From assembly GCA_964555675.1 (NCBI GenBank), contig CAZKTU010000025.1:1-45683 (forward strand): a DNA stretch of 45,683 nucleotides, written 5' to 3'. The notes beneath the pieces were generated by a model. It did no database searches and was not told where the DNA came from. It was given only the letters and a program-made list of their open reading frames with translations. Source of the DNA: CAIWXH01 sp964555675 (GTDB lineage Bacteria > Chloroflexota > Chloroflexia > Chloroflexales > Chloroflexaceae). Within the stretch, counting starts at the first letter, position 1. The number at the start of each line of letters is the position of its first letter. This document shows positions 15,124-23,124 of the stretch, piece after piece. A program made the position numbers and the translations under genes.

Positions 15124-15861
15124 CTAATTCACGACCAAGTTGCCCTTCATGCCGGCGAGGTAGTGGCCGGGGAAGGTGCAGATAAACTCGTACGTGCCGG
15201 CCCCGGGCGTCTCGAAGGTGAAGGTCACATTGCCGCCCGCGTCGATCATCTGGGTGGCCACAAGCAGGCCCGTCGTGTCGGCCGGCGGCACCGCGCCCGC
15301 GGCGTTGCGTGTGACCCGCACCTGGGCCTGCGCGGCGTCGTTGACCGCTGTGGCGACGTCGTCGCCGCCCTGCACCAGCACCCAGTTGTGCTGCACCGCG
15401 GTGGCGTTGTTCTGGAAGGTCAGCGTCACCAGGCCGTTGGGCACCGCAACCTCGGTCTGATCGAAGGCCAGCTGATCGCCGTCAGAGCCGATCGTGACCG
15501 CCTGCCCGCTGCCCGAGGCCAGGGCCGGGCCCCGCGGCTCGCTCGGGATGGTCGCGTCGCCCGCGGGGGCCGCCGTCGGCTGCGCAGCTGCGGGCGCCGC
15601 CGTAGCCACGGGCGGGGCCGTGGGGCGTGCGGCGGGCTGGGCTGGCTGGGCCGGCTGGGCCGCCGTCTGCGTGCCGCTCCCGAAAGCGCCGCCAAAGGCC
15701 ACCATCAGGCCCAGACCCACCAGGCCAACCACGAGCGCGGCGATGATCAGGCCCTGCAGCTGCGGATCGATCAGCGGGGGCGGCGCGCCCCCCGATGACC
15801 TGCGGGGCGCGCTGGGGGGCGGGGACTGCGGAGCGGAACCACCTGAAGGGCGCCAGCTCAT
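15124..15861 (-). CDS. Auracyanin, membrane-tethered blue copper protein
   Basis: The 245-residue protein is a type I copper electron carrier that replaces a soluble cytochrome between the membrane oxidoreductase and the reaction centre in these phototrophs. The domain order is a Pro/Ser-rich N-terminus, one membrane helix (about 36-58), an Ala/Pro/Thr linker (to about 103) and a cupredoxin domain. Copper ligands are His158 (VQHNW), Cys228 and His233 (ICTFPGH) and Met238 (AGM). The order of anchor, linker and cupredoxin matches auracyanins A/B. AAGGAGG lies 6 bases before ATG 15861; an in-frame upstream start is ignored. It converges with bchP, so its site next to pufC-bchG-bchP suggests a shared phototrophic role. 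Confidence 0.95.
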   Translation of the reverse strand: MSWRPSGGSAPQSPPPSAPRRSSGGAPPPLIDPQLQGLIIAALVVGLVGLGLMVAFGGAFGSGTQTAAQPAQPAQPAARPTAPPVATAAPAAAQPTAAPAGDATIPSEPRGPALASGSGQAVTIGSDGDQLAFDQTEVAVPNGLVTLTFQNNATAVQHNWVLVQGGDDVATAVNDAAQAQVRVTRNAAGAVPPADTTGLLVATQMIDAGGNVTFTFETPGAGTYEFICTFPGHYLAGMKGNLVVN

Positions 15862-15998
15862 GGCCGTACCTCCTTGTACACAAGAGTTCGTGAGAATCGT
15901 AACAGAGCCTAGTTTAGCATAAAAGCAACGCGCCATTGCAGGGCCCGGGCAGTGGTACACTGCCCATCGTCGTAGTGCGCCTTTACGGAGACAGATCA

Positions 15999-16775
15999 AT
16001 GAGCGGCGACCCGATCAGCCCTGTCCAGATGACGATCCTCTTCTTCGCCGCTATGGCCGCCGGTACGATTAACTCGGTGGCCGGCGGGGGCAGCTTCATC
16101 TCCTTCCCCGCCCTGCTCCTCGCGGGCATCCCCCCGATCAGCGCCAACGCGACCAACACCGTGGCCCTCTGGCCCGGCGTCCTGGCGAGCATCGGGGCCT
16201 ACAGGCGCGAGCTGGTCGTGCAGCGACGCGGCATCCTGCTCTTCAGCGCCATCAGCCTGACTGGCGGCCTGCTCGGCGCGCTGCTGCTGCTGCGCACCCG
16301 CGAGGCCGTGTTCGAGCAGCTCATCCCCTACCTGCTGCTGCTCGCCACCGCGGTCTTCGCCACCAGCCCCCGCCTCACCCGCCTGGCGCGCCGCCTCGGC
16401 GGCCGAGGCGCGGCCGGACCCCTGCAGCGCGCGGGCATCCTGCTGCTCTACTTCGCGATCGCGATCTACGGCGGCTTCTTCGGCGCCGGGTTAGGCATCC
16501 TCACCCTGGCCGTGCTCAGTATGCTCGGCCTCGAGAACATCCACGAGATGAACGCCCTCAAGACGCTACAGGCCGGCCTGGTCAACGGCATCGCCGTGGC
16601 GACCTTCGTGATCGCCGGGGTGGTCCAGTGGCCGATCGCCCTGCTGATGGCCACCGGCGCGATCATCGGCGGCTATGGCGGGGCCTCGATCGCCCGCCAG
16701 ATCAAACCGACCTACGTCCGCTACACGGTCATCGCGATCAGCGTCAGCCTCACCGCGTACTTCTTTTTGACCTGA
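15999..16775 (+). CDS. TauE/SafE family membrane permease
   Basis: The 258-residue protein has about eight hydrophobic helices arranged as two halves, as in the TauE/SafE (DUF81) family of putative anion exporters. The N-terminal signature AAGTINSVAGGGSFISFPALL and the second-half GGFFGAGLGILTLAVLSMLG are the paired motifs of the family. Members are linked to export of sulfite or sulfonate-derived organic anions, but most have no known substrate. GGAG lies 8 bases before ATG 15999. It diverges from auracyanin across 137 bases; a TACACT box at about 15953-15958 could be the promoter. It converges with pta, with a shared hairpin between them. Confidence 0.88.
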   Translation: MSGDPISPVQMTILFFAAMAAGTINSVAGGGSFISFPALLLAGIPPISANATNTVALWPGVLASIGAYRRELVVQRRGILLFSAISLTGGLLGALLLLRTREAVFEQLIPYLLLLATAVFATSPRLTRLARRLGGRGAAGPLQRAGILLLYFAIAIYGGFFGAGLGILTLAVLSMLGLENIHEMNALKTLQAGLVNGIAVATFVIAGVVQWPIALLMATGAIIGGYGGASIARQIKPTYVRYTVIAISVSLTAYFFLT

Positions 16776-16804
16776 TCACCGCTCAGCCCCCTAGCCAGGT
16801 GGGC

Positions 16805-16825
16805 CGGAGGGGCCAGGCCCCTCCG
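16805..16825. terminator. Hairpin between convergent tauE-like gene and pta
   Basis: CGGAGGGGCC (16805-16814) pairs with GGCCCCTCCG (16816-16825) around a single A; in practice the loop must open by a pair or two. It lies 30 bases past one stop codon and 9 bases from the other, so it may end both transcripts. Confidence 0.55.
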
Positions 16826-16833
16826 AGCCAGCG

Positions 16834-18942
16834 CTACAGCGGCGCCTGCCCGCCCTGGGCCTGGATCGCCGTGATCGCCACGGTGTTGATAATGTCGTCG
16901 ACCAGGCAGCCGCGGCTCAGGTCGTTGACCGGCTTGTTCAGCCCCTGCAGCACCGGGCCGACCGCGATCGAGCCCGTCTCGCGCTGTACCGCCTTGTAGG
17001 TGTTGTTGCCCGTGTTCAGGTCGGGGAAGATCAGCACCGTCGCCCGGCCGGCCACCTTCGATCCCGGCAGCTTGGTCCGCGCTACGCTCTCGTCCACCGC
17101 CGCGTCATACTGGAGCGGCCCCTCGAGCAAGAGGTCGGGGCGCCGCGCCAGCGCCAGCGCCGTGGCCGCCTGCACCCGCTCGACCTCCTCGCCCGCGCCC
17201 GAGGCCCCCGTCGAGTACGAGAGCATGGCCACCCGCGGCTCGACCCCGAACAGCCGCGCCGTGTCGGCCGAGGCGATCGCAATATCCGCCAGCTGCTCGG
17301 CCGTCGGCTTCGGGTTGATCGCGCAGTCTCCGTAGACCAGCACGCGATCCTCGAGGCACATGAAGAAGACCGACGAGACAATCGAGATCCCCGGCCGCGT
17401 CTTCACGAACTGCAGCGCCGGCCGGATGGTGTGGGCCGTCGTGTGTATCGCCCCCGAGACCATGCCGTCGGCGTGGCCCAGCTGCACCATCATGGTGCCG
17501 TAGAACGAGACGTCGAGCATCAGGTCGTTGGCCTGCTCGCGGGTGAGCCCACGCTCACGGCGCAGCGCGTAGAGCTGCTCGGCATACTGCTCGAAACGCG
17601 GCGAGCGCGCCGGGTCGATCATCTCGACCTGGCTCAGGTCCAGCTCGAGCCCCAGCCGGTTGACCGTAGCCCGTATGCTCGCCGGGTCGCCCAGCAGGGT
17701 GATATCCGCGATCTGCTCGGCGACCAGCGTGGCCGTCGCCCGCAAAATCCGCTCCTCCTCGCCCTCGGGCAGCACGATCCGCCGCCGATCAGCCCTGGCC
17801 CGCTGGCTCAGATTGTAGAGGAACAGCCGCGGCGAGATCCCCCGCGGCTCGATGCGCCCATAGCGCTGCTCCAGCGCGTCGCCGTCGATGTAGCGCGCAC
17901 AGAGCTGCAGCCCCGCGGCGATCTTGGTGGGGTTGTCGGCGGTGATGTACGACTTGACCCGGTAGAGGTTGGTCGCCGTCTCGTAGGTCTCGCTCTCCAC
18001 CGCCAGGATCGGCGGGATGTCGGCCAGCCCGTCGAGCAGCCGGGTCAGGGCCGGGCTCGGCCGCTCGCCCGTGGTCAGCACCAGCCCGGCCACCGACGGG
18101 TAATTGGCTGACTGATGGGCGAGCACCGCGCTCAGGATGATCTCGCCCCGATCGCCCGAGGTGAGGAGCAAGGCGTGGTCGGTCAGCCGCGAGAGGTAGT
18201 GCTCCATCTGCATGGCGATGATCATGAAACGCTGGGCCTGCCGATCAAGCTGATCCTGCCCATACAGCACCTCGCCGCCCAGCTGCTCGGCGATCTCGCG
18301 CAGGGTCGGGCTGGCCAGCACCGGGTCGCTGGGGATGACCACCAGCTGCTCGGGCTCGAGAGCCAGCGCGCCGGCCAGGGCGCCGTGCAACGCCTCGCGC
18401 TGCCCTGGGTCGACCTTATTCACCACCATAGCTACCACCGGGCAGCCCTTGGCCGCGAAGGCGTCGCGGGCCTGCAACAGCGCACTCGCGAGCTCCTCGA
18501 GACTGCGCCCGCCGCCGTCGGTCAGCAGCAGCACCGAGCTGTCGAGGCTGCGCGCCACCTCGCTGCTCAGCGGCAGGTCGAACACCGGCGACTCGTGACC
18601 GCTGTCCGAGCCCAGACAGAGCACCACATCGAAGCGCTGCTCGAGCCGCTGGTAGGCGGCGATGATCTTGTTGAGCAGCTGGTCGACATGGTTATGGGCC
18701 AGCAGCTCGTCGGCCTCTGCGACGCTCAGGGCATAGGTCTCGTCGTAGGCCTGCTCGAGCCCGAAGTGAGCCAGCAACAGGTCGATCGTCTCGTCGCGCT
18801 GGGTCAGCGCCAGGTCGCGAATGACGGGCCGAAAGACGGCCACCCGGCGCGTCTTGCGCAGCACATAGTCCAGGATGCCCAGCGAGAGCAGCGAGGTGCC
18901 GGCGTGGGCCTCCAGCGGGGCCAGGTAGAGCGAGCGAGTCAT
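16834..18942 (-). CDS. pta: Phosphate acetyltransferase, long form
   Basis: The 702-residue enzyme interconverts acetyl-CoA and acetyl phosphate. The N-terminal third is a dethiobiotin-synthetase-like P-loop-related domain (LYLAPLEAHAGTSLLSLGILDYV). The middle is a DRTGG-type regulatory domain (about 210-330). The C-terminal catalytic PTA domain starts near residue 370 with RRRIVLPEGEEERILRA. It contains the typical SYSTGASGAGEEVERV, LLLEGPLQYDAAVDESVA and VLIFPDLNTGNNTYKAVQR segments. The length agrees with the E. coli-type long enzyme (about 714). GGAGAG precedes the ATG. A TACAAT box (minus strand 19001-18996) and an 8-bp hairpin (18970-18992) lie upstream. No acetate kinase gene is adjacent. 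In a phototroph it would serve acetate use or mixed fermentation. Confidence 0.95.
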   Translation of the reverse strand: MTRSLYLAPLEAHAGTSLLSLGILDYVLRKTRRVAVFRPVIRDLALTQRDETIDLLLAHFGLEQAYDETYALSVAEADELLAHNHVDQLLNKIIAAYQRLEQRFDVVLCLGSDSGHESPVFDLPLSSEVARSLDSSVLLLTDGGGRSLEELASALLQARDAFAAKGCPVVAMVVNKVDPGQREALHGALAGALALEPEQLVVIPSDPVLASPTLREIAEQLGGEVLYGQDQLDRQAQRFMIIAMQMEHYLSRLTDHALLLTSGDRGEIILSAVLAHQSANYPSVAGLVLTTGERPSPALTRLLDGLADIPPILAVESETYETATNLYRVKSYITADNPTKIAAGLQLCARYIDGDALEQRYGRIEPRGISPRLFLYNLSQRARADRRRIVLPEGEEERILRATATLVAEQIADITLLGDPASIRATVNRLGLELDLSQVEMIDPARSPRFEQYAEQLYALRRERGLTREQANDLMLDVSFYGTMMVQLGHADGMVSGAIHTTAHTIRPALQFVKTRPGISIVSSVFFMCLEDRVLVYGDCAINPKPTAEQLADIAIASADTARLFGVEPRVAMLSYSTGASGAGEEVERVQAATALALARRPDLLLEGPLQYDAAVDESVARTKLPGSKVAGRATVLIFPDLNTGNNTYKAVQRETGSIAVGPVLQGLNKPVNDLSRGCLVDDIINTVAITAIQAQGGQAPL

Positions 18943-19039
18943 GCGGTCTCTCTCCAGGGTCAGATTGCTCCGCCGCCACCGTCCGGCGGCGGCTCATTGT
19001 AGCACCGTGGGGCCAGGGCGCGGCCCAACCCGTCACAGC

Positions 19040-19072
19040 AAAAAGGGCCGGCCCTGGCGGGCCGACCCTTTG
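19040..19072 (-). terminator. Intrinsic terminator of dnaB
   Basis: On the minus strand an 11-pair stem with one mismatch (AAGGGTCGGCC with GGCCGGCCCTT) is followed by TTTTTGC. It begins about 20 bases past the dnaB stop codon. This is the clearest classical terminator of the minus strand in the window. Confidence 0.75.
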
Positions 19073-19092
19073 GAGCACACGGGCAAGCCTGG

Positions 19093-22000
19093 CTAGTAGC
19101 CCTCGGGGGCCCGGTAGCGCTCGAGGTTCTGGAAGCGCGTGGTGCGGGCCTCGAAGCGCAGGGGGACGATGCCGAGGGGGCCGTTGCGGTGCTTGGCCAT
19201 GTGGATCTCCGCAATGCCCTTCTTGTCCGTCTCCTTGTCGTAGAGCTCCTCGCGGTAGATGAACATGACGATGTCGGCATCCTGCTCAATAGAATTATGC
19301 GGAATAATGTCATTTGCTACGAAGTTGTGCAAGCCTTCCACTGTCAGGTCGTACACCTCAGCCTTGCCGTCCGGCTCGATGGAGACGATTTCGTCCCAGT
19401 AGACGTCGCTTGTCGCGAGTCGGTGGAGTTCGTCGCTCCCCACAACTTGTGCTAGTCGTTGTGCGCGCTCGCGACTTACATTCTGCTTGTACAGCGCCGT
19501 TCCACAATAGGCGTTTTCGAGACCTACTTGCATTTCGCGTGTGGTCATTCCCAGAGCCTGCATAGCTGGAACAGCAAGGGCACGCCACACCTGGCGCGGT
19601 AATACATCGCGGTTCGTGTTAGCTGTGCGGTGAGTCAGATACGCGTCTACAAGCTCCAGTTGCGCCTGCTTCCTTAGACCGACGGCGCCCACAAGTTCCA
19701 CGAAGCGCCGCTGGTCTGTGCTACCGCTCACATCGACGTGGAACTGGTCACGGCCCTTCCCTGTCTGAGGTGTGCGTCGGAGAGTAGCGTTAATCCCAAG
19801 GCGGAGCAACAGCGACTGGACATCGGTCGCAAGCCGCTCACTGCTCGTCGCGTAGTAGACGGTCGGCGCGTGGCGCCCGCCGGAGCTCAGATGCACGCAC
19901 CCGTCGGTCGCCCAGAGATACCTGAGGAAGTGGGCGATCTGGGCCGCCGGCTGGGCAAAGACCCGCTCGGGCACGCGCTTCTCGTGAGAGCGCAGGTTGA
20001 ACACACCCATGGTGTCGAGCCAGGCCGCCACCGGGTTGCGCACGCCGTGGGTGAGCCGTGCGCTTGCGGCGAGAAAGACCTGGTACCAGGTTCGCTCGGG
20101 GCTCACCCGCGGCGTCACCGCGTCGCCGAAGACCCGCGTCGCCAGCTCGGCGGCGAGCTGCGCCATATCGGCGTCGGCGGTGGTGAAGTGGATCGGCTGG
20201 CGTGCGAGGGTGCAGCCATCGCCGATCAGCAGTGCGAGGAGGGCCAGCTCGTCGTCACACATCGTCGCGGCAGCGGGGCCGGGAAGCTGACGCGGCAGCG
20301 CGAGGCGATCCTCCTTGGTCAGCTCGTCGAGCCGCTTCCAACCGTCGACCGTCAGGAACTTGTGGTTGCCGGTGGCGCGGATCGAGCGGCCAAGGCGCGT
20401 CGTCAGCCGGTACACCGGCTTCACACCGGTGCTGAACGCGTTGGTCACGGGGCGCGGCTCCAGCTTCCAGGTCTCGGTGTTCAGCGCCAGCACCTTGAAG
20501 CCCGCCTTACCGACTAGCTCGTCGATGCGGCGATAGACGCCCTCGTCGGGCAGATAGACCAGGCTCTCGCCGGCCAGACAGCCCGACTCGCGCAGGTCCG
20601 ACAGCATCGGCACGTGGCTCTGGCGGCCCTCGACGGCGCGCGAGAGCTGCGAGAGGGCGATCACCGGCACATTGAGCTCGCGGGCCAGGGCCTTGAGGCC
20701 GCGGCTGATCTCGCTGACCTCCTGCACGCGGTTGTCGGTGCGGCGGCCCGACATCAGCTGCAGGTAGTCGATCATAATCAGGTTGACCCCCGTCTCGGCG
20801 TGCAGGCGGCGAGCTTTCGAGCGCACCTCGGTGATGCTGAGGCCGGGCGTATCCTCAATATAGATCGGCAGCTCAGAGAGCACGCCCATGCCCTCGAAGG
20901 CCAGGTTCAGCTCGTCGGCCCGCAGGTTGCCGGTGCGCAGGCGCTGCATATCGATGCCGGTGTGCATGGCCAGGATGCGCTGCACCAGCTGGTCGCGACT
21001 CATCTCGAGGCTGAACACACCCACCGTCGAGCGCGACAGGAAGGCCACATTGTAGGCCAGCGAGAGCGCGAGCGAGGTGTTGTGGACGCAGATATCCTGG
21101 GCGATGAAGTTGGCACCATCGGGCACGCACAGGTCATAGACCTGGTGCTCGCCGATCGGCTCGATACTAACGATCTCGTCCCAGTAGATATCGGGGCTAG
21201 CGGCAGCGGCGAGCCGCGGCTCGTCGAGCACCGCGGCGTAGCGCGCCAGTCGCCCCTGAGGCAGGCTGCGCTTCAGGTGCGGATTGAAGCCGCCATACTT
21301 GCCCTGGGCCGTCGTCTCGCCGCTCTGCCGGCCCAGCTCAACCAGCGACAGCCCCTGCTGCCGGGCGGCCGAGACCACAGTGGGCCAGATCGCGCTGGGC
21401 ACGTGGCCGACATTGCTACCCCGCGGCGGCACGGTGAAGGCGTACTCCGCGAAGCGGGTCGTCTTCTCGCCGATCCAACCGATCTGCTCCTGGTAGCGGC
21501 GCACCGAGGCCGGGTCGGTCATCTCGACCCGCCACGCCCCCTGAGAGGTCTTGTACAGCTTGGCGACCAGCCCGAAGCGGACGAAGGCGTGGTGCAAGTC
21601 GGCCGCGAGCTGCGGCGAGGCGACGGTGAACTCGATCCGCACCCGCCCGGCGAGCTGGTAGATCGAGCCGTCGCAGCTCATCAGCGCGCGCAAGAACTCG
21701 GCGAGGTAGCGGCGGCTCCAGCGCCAGACACAGGGCGGGAAGAACTTGTCCTTCGCCAACTTGCCCATCTGGCCAAGCCCGGTGAGCCAAACCGTCACAG
21801 GGTTGGGCGGCATCACGCCGCCCTTGCCGGCCCACTGGCTGCGATCCTGGGCGACGGTATAGGTGATCCGCTCCTGGCGCAGCCGACAGGCCGGGAAGTG
21901 GCGGGCGATCGTGGCGCGGAAATCGTCGACAATGACCGGGTCGGTGTTGGTGAAGGCGGGCGACCTGCCGGTGAGACCACCCTCGGCGATAAAGTAGGCG

Positions 22001-22977
22001 AGCAGACGCACCAGCTCGAGCGGCCAGCTCTCGTCGCTGCCAAAGACCGGCACGGCCCGCGGAACGGCGATCCCGTCACCAACCTTCAGGTCGTGGAGCG
22101 GCGTCCAGCCGTCGACGGTGCGAAACGGGTGGTGCCCGGTGACATCGACGTGGCGGCCGGTGCGCGTACGGACGCGGAAGCAGGGTTGCACGCCGCTATC
22201 GATCCAGTCGGCCACGAGGGCTGGGCGCAGCGTGCCTGCCTCCGAAAGGCCGTAGACCGAGGGCAGGCGGCGACGCACCGCTTCCTCAATCGTCAGGCGC
22301 TCGCCGGTGATTGGATTGGCGACCAGGGTATCCCAACGAACGCACTTGCCCACGCTCGGCCGGGCCGCCAGGATGATCAGGTCGCTGGGTTGCAGGCCGC
22401 CGGTGAGCTCGTCGAGGTCGTTGTAGCCCGTAGCCACGCCGGCGACCTCGCCGCGGCGCTCCTGCAGGCTCTCGATCTGCGTGAAGAGCGTATTGACGAT
22501 CTGGCTGATCGGGACGAAGTCCTGGGTGCTGCGGCGTTGCGAGACGGTGAAGAGCTCGGCCTCGGCCTTGTCGAGGGTGGCCTCGAGGTCCTCGGTCTCG
22601 TCGTAGCCCATGGCGGCGATCTTGCCGCCGACCTCGATCAGGCGGCGCAGCGTGGCGGTACGCTCGACGCTGCGGCCGTAGTACTCGATATGGACGGCGG
22701 TGGGCACCTCGGCGGCCAGTTCGCCGAGGAAGGCGAGCCCGCCGACCAGGTCGAGGCGCTCGTGGCGGCGCAGCTCGGCGGCCACCGTGGCCAGGTCAGG
22801 CGGCTCGCGCCGGTTGTAGCAGGCGAGCATCGCCTCGTAGATAAGGGCGTGCTTCTCGAGGTAGAAATACTCGGGGGGCAGCCAGGCGGCTACGGCGACG
22901 ATCGCGTCGCGCTCGAGCAGGATCGCGCCGAGGGTGGCCCGCTCGGCCTGAAGGTCAAAGGGTACGGAGCGATCCAC
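19093..22977 (-). CDS. dnaB: Replicative DNA helicase interrupted by two inteins
   Basis: The 1294-residue precursor splices to a 443-residue DnaB, a normal length. DnaB is the hexameric helicase at the replication fork. The N-terminal domain (DLQAERATLGAILL) and linker helix precede the RecA-like domain. Intein 1 (residues 212-633) cuts the Walker A loop between Lys and Thr (ARPSVGK|TSLAL). Intein 2 (800-1228) lies at LRESG|SIEQDAD. Walker B-type LIMIDYLQLMSG lies between them. Neither the ATP site nor the C-terminal DNA-binding loops exist until both inteins leave. The start is taken as GTG 22977, preceded by AGGGG; an in-frame GTG at 23070 would add 31 residues but would cover the DnaA-box pair. 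The gene follows rplI, a common order in bacteria. Confidence 0.96.
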   Translation of the reverse strand: MDRSVPFDLQAERATLGAILLERDAIVAVAAWLPPEYFYLEKHALIYEAMLACYNRREPPDLATVAAELRRHERLDLVGGLAFLGELAAEVPTAVHIEYYGRSVERTATLRRLIEVGGKIAAMGYDETEDLEATLDKAEAELFTVSQRRSTQDFVPISQIVNTLFTQIESLQERRGEVAGVATGYNDLDELTGGLQPSDLIILAARPSVGKCVRWDTLVANPITGERLTIEEAVRRRLPSVYGLSEAGTLRPALVADWIDSGVQPCFRVRTRTGRHVDVTGHHPFRTVDGWTPLHDLKVGDGIAVPRAVPVFGSDESWPLELVRLLAYFIAEGGLTGRSPAFTNTDPVIVDDFRATIARHFPACRLRQERITYTVAQDRSQWAGKGGVMPPNPVTVWLTGLGQMGKLAKDKFFPPCVWRWSRRYLAEFLRALMSCDGSIYQLAGRVRIEFTVASPQLAADLHHAFVRFGLVAKLYKTSQGAWRVEMTDPASVRRYQEQIGWIGEKTTRFAEYAFTVPPRGSNVGHVPSAIWPTVVSAARQQGLSLVELGRQSGETTAQGKYGGFNPHLKRSLPQGRLARYAAVLDEPRLAAAASPDIYWDEIVSIEPIGEHQVYDLCVPDGANFIAQDICVHNTSLALSLAYNVAFLSRSTVGVFSLEMSRDQLVQRILAMHTGIDMQRLRTGNLRADELNLAFEGMGVLSELPIYIEDTPGLSITEVRSKARRLHAETGVNLIMIDYLQLMSGRRTDNRVQEVSEISRGLKALARELNVPVIALSQLSRAVEGRQSHVPMLSDLRESGCLAGESLVYLPDEGVYRRIDELVGKAGFKVLALNTETWKLEPRPVTNAFSTGVKPVYRLTTRLGRSIRATGNHKFLTVDGWKRLDELTKEDRLALPRQLPGPAAATMCDDELALLALLIGDGCTLARQPIHFTTADADMAQLAAELATRVFGDAVTPRVSPERTWYQVFLAASARLTHGVRNPVAAWLDTMGVFNLRSHEKRVPERVFAQPAAQIAHFLRYLWATDGCVHLSSGGRHAPTVYYATSSERLATDVQSLLLRLGINATLRRTPQTGKGRDQFHVDVSGSTDQRRFVELVGAVGLRKQAQLELVDAYLTHRTANTNRDVLPRQVWRALAVPAMQALGMTTREMQVGLENAYCGTALYKQNVSRERAQRLAQVVGSDELHRLATSDVYWDEIVSIEPDGKAEVYDLTVEGLHNFVANDIIPHNSIEQDADIVMFIYREELYDKETDKKGIAEIHMAKHRNGPLGIVPLRFEARTTRFQNLERYRAPEGY
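19294..20580 (-). other. Intein 2 of DnaB (RESG/SIEQD site) with LAGLIDADG endonuclease
   Basis: The 429-residue intein runs from Cys (CLAGESLVYL) to the C-terminal HN, with Ser as the first downstream residue. Splicing motifs are TRLGRSIRATGNHKF (block B with TxxH) and VYDLTVEGLHNFVANDIIPHN (blocks F and G, penultimate His and final Asn). The endonuclease motifs are LALLIGDGC and FLRYLWATDGC, each keeping an acidic residue, so homing activity may survive. The insertion point is the one used by the Synechocystis Ssp DnaB intein, and block B through LDEL is strikingly similar to it as I remember. The C-terminal half is less GC-rich (33-35 of 60 in sampled lines) than the rest (47 of 60 at 20101-20160). 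Confidence 0.95.
21079..22344 (-). other. Intein 1 of DnaB (Walker A site) with LAGLIDADG endonuclease
   Basis: The 422-residue intein starts with Cys (CVRWDTLVANP) directly after the Walker A lysine and ends VHN before Thr-Ser of the extein. Block B is HVDVTGHHPF (TxxH), block F is VYDLCVPDGANFIAQD and block G is ICVHN. Two LAGLIDADG-type motifs are present: LLAYFIAEGG and FLRALMSCDGS, both with an acidic residue. It has the GC-rich composition of the host genes, which suggests long residence. The last 38 residues resemble those of intein 2 (YWDEIVSIEP, VYDL, NF-A-DI-HN). Confidence 0.95.
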
Positions 22978-23023
22978 AGCCTTTCCCCTCTCTCCAGCGT
23001 CCGTCCCCCGTCTCTCCCCAGAG

Positions 23024-23044
23024 TTATCCACACTGTGTGGAGAA
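23024..23044. promoter_or_regulatory. Inverted pair of DnaA-box-like sites in the dnaB leader
   Basis: TTATCCACA at 23024-23032 is an exact DnaA box. On the other strand TTCTCCACA (23044-23036) matches at most positions. The pair is arranged as a 15-base palindrome (TCCACAC-T-GTGTGGA, 23027-23041). It lies between a TACAAT box and the GTG start of dnaB, so DnaA binding could repress or tune the helicase gene. Confidence 0.6.
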
Positions 23045-23094
23045 AGACGATGTGCCGGGCTTGACGCCACGGCACATCGGTCGGACGCTCTTCA

Positions 23095-23100
23095 ATTGTA
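23095..23100 (-). promoter_or_regulatory. Possible -10 box (TACAAT) of dnaB
   Basis: The minus strand reads TACAAT from 23100 to 23095, in the 147-base gap between rplI and dnaB. No matching -35 is clear. Transcription would start near 23088, upstream of the DnaA-box pair. Confidence 0.45.
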
Positions 23101-23124
23101 GCACAGACGGGCTAGAGGCCCGCA

